Part shown: piece after piece, positions 15,254-23,993 of the stretch
How positions within the stretch are numbered: the first letter of the stretch is position 1
How the letters are laid out: each line of letters opens with the position of its first letter
Assembly: GCA_965216645.1 (NCBI GenBank)
Contig: CBDCGJ010000070.1
Location: 1 to 64,000 of the forward strand
Reading direction: 5' to 3'
Source of the DNA: CBDCGJ01 sp965216645
Lineage (GTDB): Bacteria > Pseudomonadota > Alphaproteobacteria > GCA-2731375
Length of the DNA: 64,000 bases
Notes under the pieces: generated by a model
The model's input: only the letters and a program-made list of their open reading frames with translations
What the model was told of the DNA's origin: nothing
Databases searched by the model: none
Translations under genes and position numbers: made by a program

Positions 15254-16402
15254 ATGAGAAAGACGATTTTGAAGCTATTGGGCTTCGACGAGATCGTCGT
15301 CGGACCCCAGCATCGGGCGATCGTGATGATCGACGGGAAGTTTGCGGAAATTCTCGAGCCGGGCCGACACTATCTGCGGCGCAGTCTGCGCGACCTGCGG
15401 ATACATCGGTCGGATGTCGAGATGGTGCGCTATGACGGCGACCATGAACAGACGCTGGTCCGGGACAATCCGCAATTGCTCGACAGCTATTTCGCGGTTG
15501 CCGACGTGGCCGACAATCAGATCGCTATCGTCACCGCCGACGGCAAGGTCCACGACACCCTGGCGCCGGGCCTCTACCGGCTGTACTGGAACGTGCTGAA
15601 GCGGATCGAGGTGGAGTTGGTCGACGTCGAGGCGAACTTCGAGGTCTCCGACACCCATGCCCGGAAGATGGCGCATCTGTTCAAGCACAATACCTTGTTG
15701 AGCTACAACCTAGTGCCGGACGGCCATGTCGGCCTGCTTTACGTCGACGGCAAGTTCGACCGGATCCTGCCGCCTGGGGCGCATGCCTTCTGGCGAGGTC
15801 AGCGGAAGATCGAGATGAGCTTGATCGACGGCCGGCTGCGGGAGAAGGAGATCGTCGGCCAGGAGGTGCTGACCAAAGACAAGGTCGGTATTCGGGTCAA
15901 CCTGACCTGCCACTACCGGATCGACGATCCGGTCAAGGTGGCGGGTGCCCTCGCCTCTCTGGACGACTATATGCACAAGTCCATCCAATTCGCGCTACGG
16001 GAAGCGGTCGGCCGCAATACGCTCGACGACATTCTCGACGGCAAGGACCGGCTTGACGCCGCCGTGCGCGAGGACGCGGCGGCGAAGTTCGAAGCCTATG
16101 GCGTGTCCCTGCACGATATCGGCGTGAAGGACGTGGTCCTGCCAGGCGATATGCGGGCGATCATGAACCAGGTGGTGCAGGCGGAAAAGGCGGCCCAGGC
16201 CAGCCTGATCCAGCGGCGGGAGGAAACCGCCGCCACCCGATCCCTGCTCAACACCGCCAAGCTGATGGACGACAACCCGACCCTGATGCGCCTCAAGGAG
16301 CTCGAGTCCCTGGAGCGGATCGTGGACAAGGTCGAAACCCTCAACGTCGTCGGCGGCCTAGACGGCGTGCTGAACGAGCTCGGCAAGCTGAAGACCGGTT
16401 GA
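15254..16402 (+). CDS. Slipin family SPFH/Band 7 protein
   Basis: The 382-residue protein starts MRKTILKLLGF. It has an unusual first half with two repeated segments: HRAIVMIDGKFAEILEPGRHYL (about 20-41) and VGLLYVDGKFDRILPPGAHAFW (about 160-181), with a third related NQIAIVTADGKVHDTLAPGLY. The SPFH core follows from about residue 200 (EVLTKDKVGIRVNLTCHYRIDDP), and a helical C-terminus carries AEKAAQASLIQRREETAATRS. Slipins organise membrane microdomains; no clear membrane helix is seen here. A GTG at 15245 is an alternative start. Confidence 0.82.
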   Translation: MRKTILKLLGFDEIVVGPQHRAIVMIDGKFAEILEPGRHYLRRSLRDLRIHRSDVEMVRYDGDHEQTLVRDNPQLLDSYFAVADVADNQIAIVTADGKVHDTLAPGLYRLYWNVLKRIEVELVDVEANFEVSDTHARKMAHLFKHNTLLSYNLVPDGHVGLLYVDGKFDRILPPGAHAFWRGQRKIEMSLIDGRLREKEIVGQEVLTKDKVGIRVNLTCHYRIDDPVKVAGALASLDDYMHKSIQFALREAVGRNTLDDILDGKDRLDAAVREDAAAKFEAYGVSLHDIGVKDVVLPGDMRAIMNQVVQAEKAAQASLIQRREETAATRSLLNTAKLMDDNPTLMRLKELESLERIVDKVETLNVVGGLDGVLNELGKLKTG

Positions 16403-16407
16403 CCAGT

Positions 16408-16443
16408 GGAGAGCCTCGGGGACTTCGGTCCTCGGGGCTCTCC
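16408..16443. terminator. Hairpin between convergent genes
   Basis: GGAGAGCC pairs with GGCTCTCC around an inner stem closed by GAC-TTCG-GTC. It sits 6 bp after the slipin stop and ends 2 bp before the convergent gene's stop. No clear T-run follows on the plus strand, so it may work as a bidirectional or factor-assisted terminator. Confidence 0.6.
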
Positions 16444-16445
16444 CG

Positions 16446-16814
16446 TCAAATCCGCCGGTCTTTCTCGGTGAGATACAACCCCTTCATCCGAGCGTTGTTG
16501 AAGCGCAGATTTTTACCTTGGGCGATGATGCAGAAATGGCTGTTGTCCGCGCCGGTGGCGACGACGATGCTGAAGCTTTCGCCGCCCGGGCTGGACCATA
16601 CGGTCACGTTGCTGTCGCTCGTTTTCCCGTGTCCGATTGGCACCTCGCTGTAGCGTTCGCTCAATAAAGCGGCGACATGGGCACTGGGCCAGCAGGCGAC
16701 GCCGGGCCACATCCTTGGCATTTCGGATTGGGCATGGTTCGGGATGATGAGTGTTCCGATCCCTATCGAACCGGCAATAGCAAGGGCAATGTAATATGCG
16801 AGACGGTCTGCCAT
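16446..16814 (-). CDS. Hypothetical exported protein
   Basis: The 122-residue protein starts MADRLAYYIALAIAGSIG; a strong GGAGGAGG lies 9 nt before the ATG at 16814, which rules out the longer upstream frame. A signal peptide or anchor covers residues 7-30 (ending near NHAQS). The mature part includes VTVWSSPGGESFSIVVATGADNSHFC and a basic C-terminus, with three Cys in total. I do not recognise a family. Confidence 0.65.
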   Translation of the reverse strand: MADRLAYYIALAIAGSIGIGTLIIPNHAQSEMPRMWPGVACWPSAHVAALLSERYSEVPIGHGKTSDSNVTVWSSPGGESFSIVVATGADNSHFCIIAQGKNLRFNNARMKGLYLTEKDRRI

Positions 16815-16934
16815 GGCGTATCCTCCTCCAAGCCGAGGATAAAGTTCGCCGTCGCCGGACACCTTGAGAAAATCTCCAGAACGCCTCGATTTTTGAGCTT
16901 CGCCATTATTCGTTTAAGGAGATGACGGCGCCGA

Positions 16935-19900
16935 TCAAGCGGGTTCGCCGTTCGACGGTACCGCCAGGTCGGGGGTGTCGCGATCCCGCGCCAAGGTCGT
17001 CAATCCCAGATCGTCGAGAATGGTGTAGAGGGCCGGTACCACCAGTAGGACCATTACCGTCGACGACATCAATCCGAAAACCAAACTGGTCACCAACGGG
17101 ATCAAGATCTGCGCCTGCAGACTGGTTTCCGACAGGATCGGCAGCAGGCCGACGAGCGTCGTTAGCGACGTTAGGAAGATCGCCCGGAAGCGGGCCCGGC
17201 TGGCCTGCGCCGCCGCTTCGTGGATCGTCTCGCCCGCCTCATGACGCAGCTTAGTGAAATTGACCAGCAGGATGGAATTGTTCACCACAACGCCGGCCAA
17301 AGAGACGAAGCCGAGCATACTGGGCATGGAGATATCCAGGCCCATCGCCGCATGGCCCAGGATCATGCCGACCAGAGCCAGGGGAATGGCCAGCAGGACC
17401 ACGATCGGCTCCACATAACTGCGCAGAAGAAAACAAAGCAGCAGGAAGACGCCGATGACGCCGACGGCGAAACCGCCGAGCATGGATTGCTGGGTGATCT
17501 CGGCTTCTTTGTTCTGCCCTTCGAGGGCCAGGCTAACGCCCGGATACCGCTTCAGCAGGTCGGGCATGAAGCGGCGTAGGGTGTCGTTGACGATAGCGTT
17601 GGCGTTGGCCGTCGCCGTGTCCACGTCCCCTTGTATCGTGACCGTCGCCAGGCCGTCGATCCGATTGATCCGGGCGTAGCCGCGGTCGAGGATAAGGTCG
17701 GCGACCGCCGTGATCGGGACCCGAGCGCCGTCGCTCGAGACCACGGCGAAGTCCTCCAGATCCGCTACGCCGCTTTTGTTGGCCCGGTTCAGGCGGACGT
17801 CGATCTCGACCACGTCCGGACCGATCTGGATCTCGTTCACAGTGGTGCCGAAGAAGGCGTTGCGCAACTGCTCGGCCACGGTGCGGCCATCAATGCCCAG
17901 GGTGGCAGCACCGTCCTTCAAGCGGACCCGCACCTCCGGCTTGCCGGGACGCAGGTCGTCGGTCAGATCGTTGACCCCGCGATAGCCAGTCAGCCAGGTC
18001 TGCAGCTCCAGCGACGCCTGCTTCAGCCGATCCAGGTCCTGGCCCTTCAGTCGGATATCAATAGGCAGACCGCCCGGACCCAGCGCCGTTTCGGCGAATT
18101 TCAGGTTGAGAACGTCTGCATGGCTGCCCGTCTCCCGCCGCCAGCGTTCCAGGAGCTGGGCCGCCGACAGGGTACGCAGTTCGGCGCTCAGCAAATCGGC
18201 GGTCACGGTGGCGACATGGCCGCCATTTTCGAACGCGTCCGGATTGTTGTTGAAGCGCAGGGTGATGCTGCGCACCAATTGCTGGCCGTCCGGTTGGGCG
18301 GGCGATAGATCCTCGTCGATGCGGCGAAGCGCCGCCGCAACCTTGTCGACAACCGCCTCTGTCCGCGGTAACGGCGTGCCTTGGGGCAGCAGAATCCGCG
18401 CCTCTATGGTGTCGCTGTCGAGCTCGGGAAAGGCGACGAATTTGAGGTAACCGCCGGCCGGCAGACTAAGCACCAGGATCAACGCCGCCAGCGCGGCGCC
18501 CAGGGTGAGATAACGCCAGCGGATACAGGCGTCGACGGCCGGCCCGACCAATCGTTCCCGCAGCCAGCTTATCCGATCATCGACCCAGCCTTGCACCCGC
18601 CCTTGGCCCATTTGCGCTTTGCTCAAGGCGTGGTTCAGATGGTTGGGCAGGACCAGGAAGGCCTCAACCAGACTGACCGTCAGCACGATCAGCATGACCA
18701 CGGGCACGACCCGCAGCATCTGCCCGATATCGCCTTTGATGAAGGCCAGCGAGCCGAAGATGAAGGTGGTTGTAAAGAACGACGCGGCGACGCTGGGCAG
18801 TACTTCCCGCGCCCCGTCGACGGCGGCGTCGAGCGGCGTTTTGCCGCGCAGGCGATGGCTGGCGATATTTTCGGCGATGACGATGGCGTCGTCCATCAGC
18901 AGCCCGATGGCGATCAGCAGGCCGACCATGGTCAACATATTGATCGAGTAACCGATCACCACCATGGCGACGAAGGCGCCGGCGAAGGAGACCGGCAATC
19001 CCATGGCGACCCAGAAAGAATAGCGCAGGCCAAAGACCAACCACATGACCAGAAAGACCAGCAACAATCCCTGGACGCCGTTGCTAACCAGGAGCTGTAG
19101 GCGGTCGCGGACGATGGAACTGCCGTCGCGGGTCACCGACAGTTTGACTCCGGGCGGCGCCGTCGCCCGCTCCACTTCCAGGAAGGCATTGACCGCGTCG
19201 ATCGCCGTCAAGGTATCCTCCCGCGCCGCCTTGGAAACCTCCAGCAACGCGGCCCGGCGGCCGTCGAACAGGATCTTCTCCTCGTCCAGTTCGAAGCGTT
19301 CCGTCACGTGGGCGATATCGCCCAACCGGATTTGCCCGCCGCCCGACCCGGCGACGACGACCAGATCGAGGAAATCGTTGACCTTGCGGCGCTCGTCGGC
19401 ATAGCGGATTAGCACTTCCCGTTCCGTCGTGAACAGATTGCCAGCCGGCAGGTCGAGGCTTTGCCGCGCTATTTTCTGCGCGATATCGCCGGCGGACAGG
19501 CCGAATTGCCTGAGGACGCGATCGTCCAGTTCGATGCGGATCTGCCGGTCTGAGAAGCCTTTGACGGTGACTTTCGTGATATCCGGCCATTGCAGCATGC
19601 GGGTTTTCACGGCCTCCGCATAGGCCTTCAGGTCCGGCACGGTGGAGGGTTCGGGCAGACTGACGGCAACGGCGGCGACGAAGTCGGTCAGGCCCAATTG
19701 CTTGACGATGGGCGATTCCGCGTTGTCGGGGAAGTCGGTGATCGCGTCGATCTCGGTTTTGATCTCGGCGGTGAAGCGATCCAGGCTCGCCCCTTCCTCC
19801 ATCTCGACCACGGCGCGGGCCAGACCTTCCTTGGCTTCGCAGGCCACTTCGTTGACATCGTTGACGGTGTCCATGGCGTCTTCGATGCGCTGGCAGATCG

Positions 19901-20078
19901 CCTCGCGGATATCCTCGGCTCGCGCGCCCGGATAGGGGACCGCGACCTCGACCCGCCGGGGTTCCAGCCGCGGGAACGTCGCGCGCTGCAGGCTGGGCCA
20001 GGCCAGGATGCCGCCGATCAGGAAGGCCATCATGATCAGGTTGGCCGCGGTCTGATGCCCGGCGAAGAAGCGGATCAC
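16935..20078 (-). CDS. RND family efflux transporter permease
   Basis: The 1047-residue inner-membrane pump has the RND layout: N-terminal helix (FFAGHQTAANLIMMAFLIGG), a large periplasmic loop, helices from about residue 335, then a second copy of the same layout. Helix 4 carries the proton-relay pair in GLLMDDAIVIAEN, and the second half has the equivalent GVVVNNSILLVNF. The N-terminus AGHQTAANLI and the coupling to one adaptor place it with the HAE1-type multidrug or organic-compound exporters. Its start overlaps the stop of the adaptor gene by 4 bp (ATGA). No outer-membrane channel gene is adjacent. Confidence 0.92.
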   Translation of the reverse strand: MIRFFAGHQTAANLIMMAFLIGGILAWPSLQRATFPRLEPRRVEVAVPYPGARAEDIREAICQRIEDAMDTVNDVNEVACEAKEGLARAVVEMEEGASLDRFTAEIKTEIDAITDFPDNAESPIVKQLGLTDFVAAVAVSLPEPSTVPDLKAYAEAVKTRMLQWPDITKVTVKGFSDRQIRIELDDRVLRQFGLSAGDIAQKIARQSLDLPAGNLFTTEREVLIRYADERRKVNDFLDLVVVAGSGGGQIRLGDIAHVTERFELDEEKILFDGRRAALLEVSKAAREDTLTAIDAVNAFLEVERATAPPGVKLSVTRDGSSIVRDRLQLLVSNGVQGLLLVFLVMWLVFGLRYSFWVAMGLPVSFAGAFVAMVVIGYSINMLTMVGLLIAIGLLMDDAIVIAENIASHRLRGKTPLDAAVDGAREVLPSVAASFFTTTFIFGSLAFIKGDIGQMLRVVPVVMLIVLTVSLVEAFLVLPNHLNHALSKAQMGQGRVQGWVDDRISWLRERLVGPAVDACIRWRYLTLGAALAALILVLSLPAGGYLKFVAFPELDSDTIEARILLPQGTPLPRTEAVVDKVAAALRRIDEDLSPAQPDGQQLVRSITLRFNNNPDAFENGGHVATVTADLLSAELRTLSAAQLLERWRRETGSHADVLNLKFAETALGPGGLPIDIRLKGQDLDRLKQASLELQTWLTGYRGVNDLTDDLRPGKPEVRVRLKDGAATLGIDGRTVAEQLRNAFFGTTVNEIQIGPDVVEIDVRLNRANKSGVADLEDFAVVSSDGARVPITAVADLILDRGYARINRIDGLATVTIQGDVDTATANANAIVNDTLRRFMPDLLKRYPGVSLALEGQNKEAEITQQSMLGGFAVGVIGVFLLLCFLLRSYVEPIVVLLAIPLALVGMILGHAAMGLDISMPSMLGFVSLAGVVVNNSILLVNFTKLRHEAGETIHEAAAQASRARFRAIFLTSLTTLVGLLPILSETSLQAQILIPLVTSLVFGLMSSTVMVLLVVPALYTILDDLGLTTLARDRDTPDLAVPSNGEPA

Positions 20079-21466
20079 CGGGCCGCCTCCCCGCTCCGCG
20101 CGACCGTCGCCAGCCAGTCGGCGACCGCCGCATCGACATCGGGTTTCAACAGCATCCCCTCGATCGCCGGCGCCAGATCGCTGACCACGATGGTCTCGCC
20201 CGCCGTCAATCCGTCGGTCACGGAGATAATGTCGTCCTGGACCGCGCCGGTTTTCACCGACCGTATTTCCAGTCTGTTTTCGGCATTGACGACGAAAAGC
20301 CTGCCTTCATGCAGGGCCGCCCGTGGGATCAGGAGCTGCCCCGGCACCGCGTCGCGACGCAGTTCCACTTCGACGAACATGCCCTTGGTCAAAGGCGGGC
20401 GTCGGCCCGGAACCGCTTGCTTGTAGCTGTCGCGAACGATGGAGATGATCCCGACGGTCCGCGTACTCTGGTCGATCACGTCGCTGGCCCGAACGATCTC
20501 GCCTCGCCACTCCACCAGCAACTCGCCGGCGCCCAGGCGGACGATCGAATGCAGGCCGATCTGCTTCGCCATCTCCGCCAAAGCCTGGCGCGTGAAGGGT
20601 TCGTTGGCGCGGCCGTCGACGGTCATGCCTTGCCCGATCGACGCAAGCCGGCCGATCGGAAACTGCGCCTCGATCTCCGAAATCCGAATATCGTCCGCGG
20701 TGCCGAGTTTGCTGCCGGCCTGAACGAATTGCGTGACCTCCACATCGACATCGGCGATGCGGGCGGGAAACGGCAGGCGAATGCTGGTGCGGAACAGGTT
20801 GAGCTTGGCGGTCTCGAGATGCGCCTTGTTTACGGAGACCTGCTCGGCCTGAACCGCCTCCTGTGTCGGCAGCAGGCGCAACGAATTCTCCAGATCGCGC
20901 ACCAGTTTGCGTTGCGACAACGTGACCCGGGTTTCGTCATCCACGCGCGCCTGCGGCAGGGTCCCGCTTTTACGCAGGTTTTCGGTTCGTTTCAGCTGCG
21001 TTTCCTGGAGTTGCAGGGAGCGTTTTTCGATTTTCAACAGATCCGTCAAATTCTGTTTATTGACGGCTATTTCAGCCATCTTAGACTCGGCCGCGCGGAT
21101 ATTGGCTTCCGCCTCCGCAATGGCCAGCTCATAGTCGCGGGCGTCGATGCGGATGATTTCCGTGTCCGCCGGCAGCACCGCGCCTTTCTTGAAGTCCGGG
21201 TGGACATAGACGATTTGTCCGGCCACCTGGGCCACCACGTTGAAGACGGCGATGGGACGCACCGTGCCGAAACCGCGCACCCGCGGCACCAGCGCCATTT
21301 CCTCGATCTTGATGACCCGGACATGACGCGCCGCCTCCTCCGGCGGCTTGCGTTCGGGCGGCTTCGCCCCGGAGACGACCCAGAACAAAACGGCCGCGGC
21401 AATCGCCAGGGGCGGGATAAACAAGAGTTTGCGCCACCAAGACGCTTCCGCGCGTTCATCCGCCAT
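20075..21466 (-). CDS. RND efflux periplasmic adaptor (HlyD/MFP family)
   Basis: The 463-residue membrane-fusion protein starts MADERAEASWWRKLL, with a GGGGG site before the ATG; the longer frame upstream is not needed. A single membrane helix spans about residues 16-34. A split lipoyl/barrel-sandwich domain (VAQVAGQIVYVHPDFKKGAVL, and later RLPFPARIADVDVEVTQFVQAGSKL) flanks a long coiled-coil hairpin (about 110-210, AEANIRAAESKMAEIAVNK onward). A beta-barrel and proximal domain follow. It links the permease downstream to an outer-membrane channel. Confidence 0.9.
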   Translation of the reverse strand: MADERAEASWWRKLLFIPPLAIAAAVLFWVVSGAKPPERKPPEEAARHVRVIKIEEMALVPRVRGFGTVRPIAVFNVVAQVAGQIVYVHPDFKKGAVLPADTEIIRIDARDYELAIAEAEANIRAAESKMAEIAVNKQNLTDLLKIEKRSLQLQETQLKRTENLRKSGTLPQARVDDETRVTLSQRKLVRDLENSLRLLPTQEAVQAEQVSVNKAHLETAKLNLFRTSIRLPFPARIADVDVEVTQFVQAGSKLGTADDIRISEIEAQFPIGRLASIGQGMTVDGRANEPFTRQALAEMAKQIGLHSIVRLGAGELLVEWRGEIVRASDVIDQSTRTVGIISIVRDSYKQAVPGRRPPLTKGMFVEVELRRDAVPGQLLIPRAALHEGRLFVVNAENRLEIRSVKTGAVQDDIISVTDGLTAGETIVVSDLAPAIEGMLLKPDVDAAVADWLATVARSGEAAR

Positions 21467-21583
21467 CGCAACCCCCGTCGAAGTTTCTCGTAAAAATAGT
21501 GTTAAGGAATACGCGGCGCTGGGCAAGTAAACCTTGGCCCACAACGTTCCGCCGTCTAACATCCGTCGCCGAGGAGTTCAACC

Positions 21584-21973
21584 ATGGCCCGCCGAAATAT
21601 CGACGTCGACAAACCCTGGCACAAGGCATTGCCCTTCGTGCAAAGCGTGGAGGTCTCGGGGCGACTGCTGTTCACTTCCGGGATCACCGCGCGCGACCCG
21701 CAGGGCGTATTGCTCGGCGTCGGCGATATGAAACGGCAAATCGAGGTCTGCTTAGACAATCTTGGCGACGTTCTAAAATCCGCCGATGCGTCCTTCGACA
21801 ATCTCGTGAAAATCGTCATGTATACGACGGATATCGAGACTTTCAGCCAACATCCGGACGCCTGGCGGGGTCACTTCTCGGCAAGGCCTGCCAGCACGCT
21901 GGTCGAGGTTCGCCGCTTGGCGCTGCCCGAAATGATGGTCGAAATCGAAGCCGTGGCGGAATTGGGAGACTGA
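21584..21973 (+). CDS. RidA/YjgF-family protein
   Basis: The 129-residue protein has the Rid family layout: VQSVEVSGRLLFTSGITA, DPQGVLLGVGDMKRQIEVCLDNL, VKIVMYTTDIETFS, and RPASTLVEVRRLALPEMMVEIEAVAE. The Arg in the segment before STLVEV corresponds to the carboxylate-binding Arg of RidA-type deaminases (RPAST). RidA hydrolyses reactive enamine/imine intermediates; other Rid subgroups have different substrates. GAGGAG precedes the ATG. The stop is one base from the following Fe-S gene, so they form an operon. Confidence 0.88.
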   Translation: MARRNIDVDKPWHKALPFVQSVEVSGRLLFTSGITARDPQGVLLGVGDMKRQIEVCLDNLGDVLKSADASFDNLVKIVMYTTDIETFSQHPDAWRGHFSARPASTLVEVRRLALPEMMVEIEAVAELGD

Positions 21974-21974
21974 C

Positions 21975-23276
21975 ATGAACGACTTAAGCCTCACCGCCTT
22001 CGCCGACAAAACCGCGACGGGCATCGCGGACGCCTGCACCCGCTGTGGCGATTGCGTGACGATCTGTCCCGTCGCGCCCCATGCCGGCGTCGCGGATATC
22101 CCTCCCGAACGTGTCGTGGGCGGTATTCTCGAGGTCCTGCGCGGCGACGGCGAAATGGCTGGCGCCGCCGAAGCTTGGGCCGGCCAGTGCGACGGCTGCG
22201 GTAAATGCATTCCCGCCTGTTCGGAAAATATCAATCCCCGGCAGATGTTGATGTTGGCGATGAGCAAAGCCGCCGTCGGCAACAGCAAAACGCCGCAACT
22301 CTTCCGCAAAATGTCCCGCTCAATTCGACTGATGGCGGCGATGCAGTTGGCGCCGGCGGAAATGACGAAACTGCTGCGGCCGCCACGCGCCCGACAGGTT
22401 CCGGTGGTATTTTACACTGGGTGCAACGCCATCAAGACGCCGCATCTTTTGTTCAATGCCATGTATGCCTTGGATGCGATCGAAGTCGACTACGAGGTTC
22501 TGGGCGGACCGGCCGCCTGCTGCGGCATCATTCACACCAAGTGGGAGGGTAAGGCCGACGCCGGCGGCAAAGTCACCAATGGCACGCTGAACCGCTTCGG
22601 CGACTTCCAACCGGATCGCGTGCTGAGCTGGTGTCCCTCCTGCCAGCTTCACATCGGCGAAACCCTGTCCGATTATCGCCGGACCGAATTCGCGTTCGAG
22701 CATGTGACGGCCTTTCTGCTCGAGCACCAGGACAAACTGCGCCGGCAATATCGCGCCGAGGTGCCGCTCAACATCCTCCTTCATGCCCATGAAGGCATGG
22801 CCGATTTAGGCGAAAATGTCGCCGCCCTGCTCCGCGATCTACCGGGTCTGTCGATCGCCGGGATCGCGTGGGAATCCGGCTATACCTGCGGCGGTTCCGG
22901 CGCCGACCGGTCGCCGACATTGAAAGCGGTCCGTCGCGAAGCGACGGTGGACTGGGCCAAGCGGCCGGAGATTGACGCCTTGGTGTCGCTTTACCATGGC
23001 TGCCACGGCCAATTGGCGACATTGACCGAAACCATCGGCAAGCCGGTGGTCAATTTTACCGACCTCTTGGTCCGCGCCCTCGGCGGCGAGCCGCATAAGG
23101 ATGCGTTGGACGGTTGGCGCATCGCCACCGACTGGCACGCCTTGGCGGCGGACCGGCAAGCCCAACTGCGGGCAAACGGTATGGAGCTCGAACCGGACTG
23201 GCTCGCTGACGTGCTGCCCGACGTCTTCGCCGGTAAGGAATTCGCCGGCGGCCTCGACGTCTTCGCCAAGCCATAA
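21975..23276 (+). CDS. Fe-S oxidoreductase with two 4Fe-4S sites and CCG domains (HdrB/GlcF-like)
   Basis: The 433-residue protein has an N-terminal pair of cluster motifs: CTRCGDCVTICPV (Cys21, 24, 27, 31) and CDGCGKCIPACSEN (about 73-82). Two Cys-rich (CCG) domains follow, with signs such as FYTGCNAI, GGPAACCGIIHTKW, SWCPSCQLHI and later ESGYTCGG and YHGCHGQ. This layout is that of heterodisulfide reductase B/GlcF-type electron-transfer subunits, which pass electrons from a flavoprotein. No flavin subunit is adjacent. It is probably cytoplasmic or peripheral on the membrane. Confidence 0.85.
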   Translation: MNDLSLTAFADKTATGIADACTRCGDCVTICPVAPHAGVADIPPERVVGGILEVLRGDGEMAGAAEAWAGQCDGCGKCIPACSENINPRQMLMLAMSKAAVGNSKTPQLFRKMSRSIRLMAAMQLAPAEMTKLLRPPRARQVPVVFYTGCNAIKTPHLLFNAMYALDAIEVDYEVLGGPAACCGIIHTKWEGKADAGGKVTNGTLNRFGDFQPDRVLSWCPSCQLHIGETLSDYRRTEFAFEHVTAFLLEHQDKLRRQYRAEVPLNILLHAHEGMADLGENVAALLRDLPGLSIAGIAWESGYTCGGSGADRSPTLKAVRREATVDWAKRPEIDALVSLYHGCHGQLATLTETIGKPVVNFTDLLVRALGGEPHKDALDGWRIATDWHALAADRQAQLRANGMELEPDWLADVLPDVFAGKEFAGGLDVFAKP

Positions 23277-23290
23277 AAAGCGCTCAATTC

Positions 23291-23992
23291 ATGCAGACTC
23301 TCAACTTCGACCGCCGTTACTGCGGCCCGCCCGCATCGACCAATGGCGGTATCGCGGCGGGTACTTTGGCCGAAGGCATGGGCGGTGCCGTCAAGGTACG
23401 TCTCATACGGCCGGTGCCCTATGATCAAGATATCCGCGTCCGTGCGGAAGACAATCAACGCACGGCCTTCGACGAGGACGGCGATATCTACCGGGCTTGG
23501 CGGGAGCCTTTGGAACTGGACGTGCCGATGTTGCCGGACAAAGCGGCACTCGAAGTCGCCGCGGCCCGGCACTACACGCCGGCGGACAGCCAGTTCGACA
23601 ATTGCTTCGTTTGCGGCCACAAACGGCCGGTTGGTCAGGGTCTCCGCATTCACACCGGTTGTGCCGCGGACGGCGAAGAATTCGCCGCCGCCCTCTGGCG
23701 GCCCCATGCCGATTTCGCCAACGACACCGGTGCCTTACCTCTGCCGATGGTATGGGGGAGCATGGATTGTCCCGGTGCCGTCGCCGCGATGCTGTTGACG
23801 ACGGCGCATATGCTGACCGGCGAAATGCATGTGCAGGTTTTCCGCCCAGTACTCGTCGACCGGCCGCATACCGTCCTGGCCTGGCCGCTTTGGACCGAAG
23901 GCCGGAAGATCGAAACCGGCACGGCCTTGTTCGACGAACAGGGCGATATCTGCGCCAAAGGAAAGCAGCTCTGGATTACCGTGTCCGGTTAG
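23291..23992 (+). CDS. Double-hotdog thioesterase-like protein
   Basis: The 233-residue protein shows two hotdog-like halves. The first has GGIAAGTLAEGMGGAVKVRLIRPVPYD; the second, after FDNCFVCGHKR, has WGSMDCPGAVAAMLL and VFRPVLVDRPHTVLAWPLW. The C-terminal half, opening with a paired Cys (CFVC), resembles acyl-CoA thioesterase-like proteins. The precise substrate is unknown. It is 14 bp downstream of the Fe-S gene and ends 1 bp from the convergent GGDEF-EAL gene, so it belongs to the RidA operon. Confidence 0.7.
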   Translation: MQTLNFDRRYCGPPASTNGGIAAGTLAEGMGGAVKVRLIRPVPYDQDIRVRAEDNQRTAFDEDGDIYRAWREPLELDVPMLPDKAALEVAAARHYTPADSQFDNCFVCGHKRPVGQGLRIHTGCAADGEEFAAALWRPHADFANDTGALPLPMVWGSMDCPGAVAAMLLTTAHMLTGEMHVQVFRPVLVDRPHTVLAWPLWTEGRKIETGTALFDEQGDICAKGKQLWITVSG

Positions 23993-23993
23993 C

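Noticed and set aside
16935..21466. A complete tripartite pump operon
   Set aside because: No outer-membrane channel gene is next to the adaptor and permease, so only two components are annotated.
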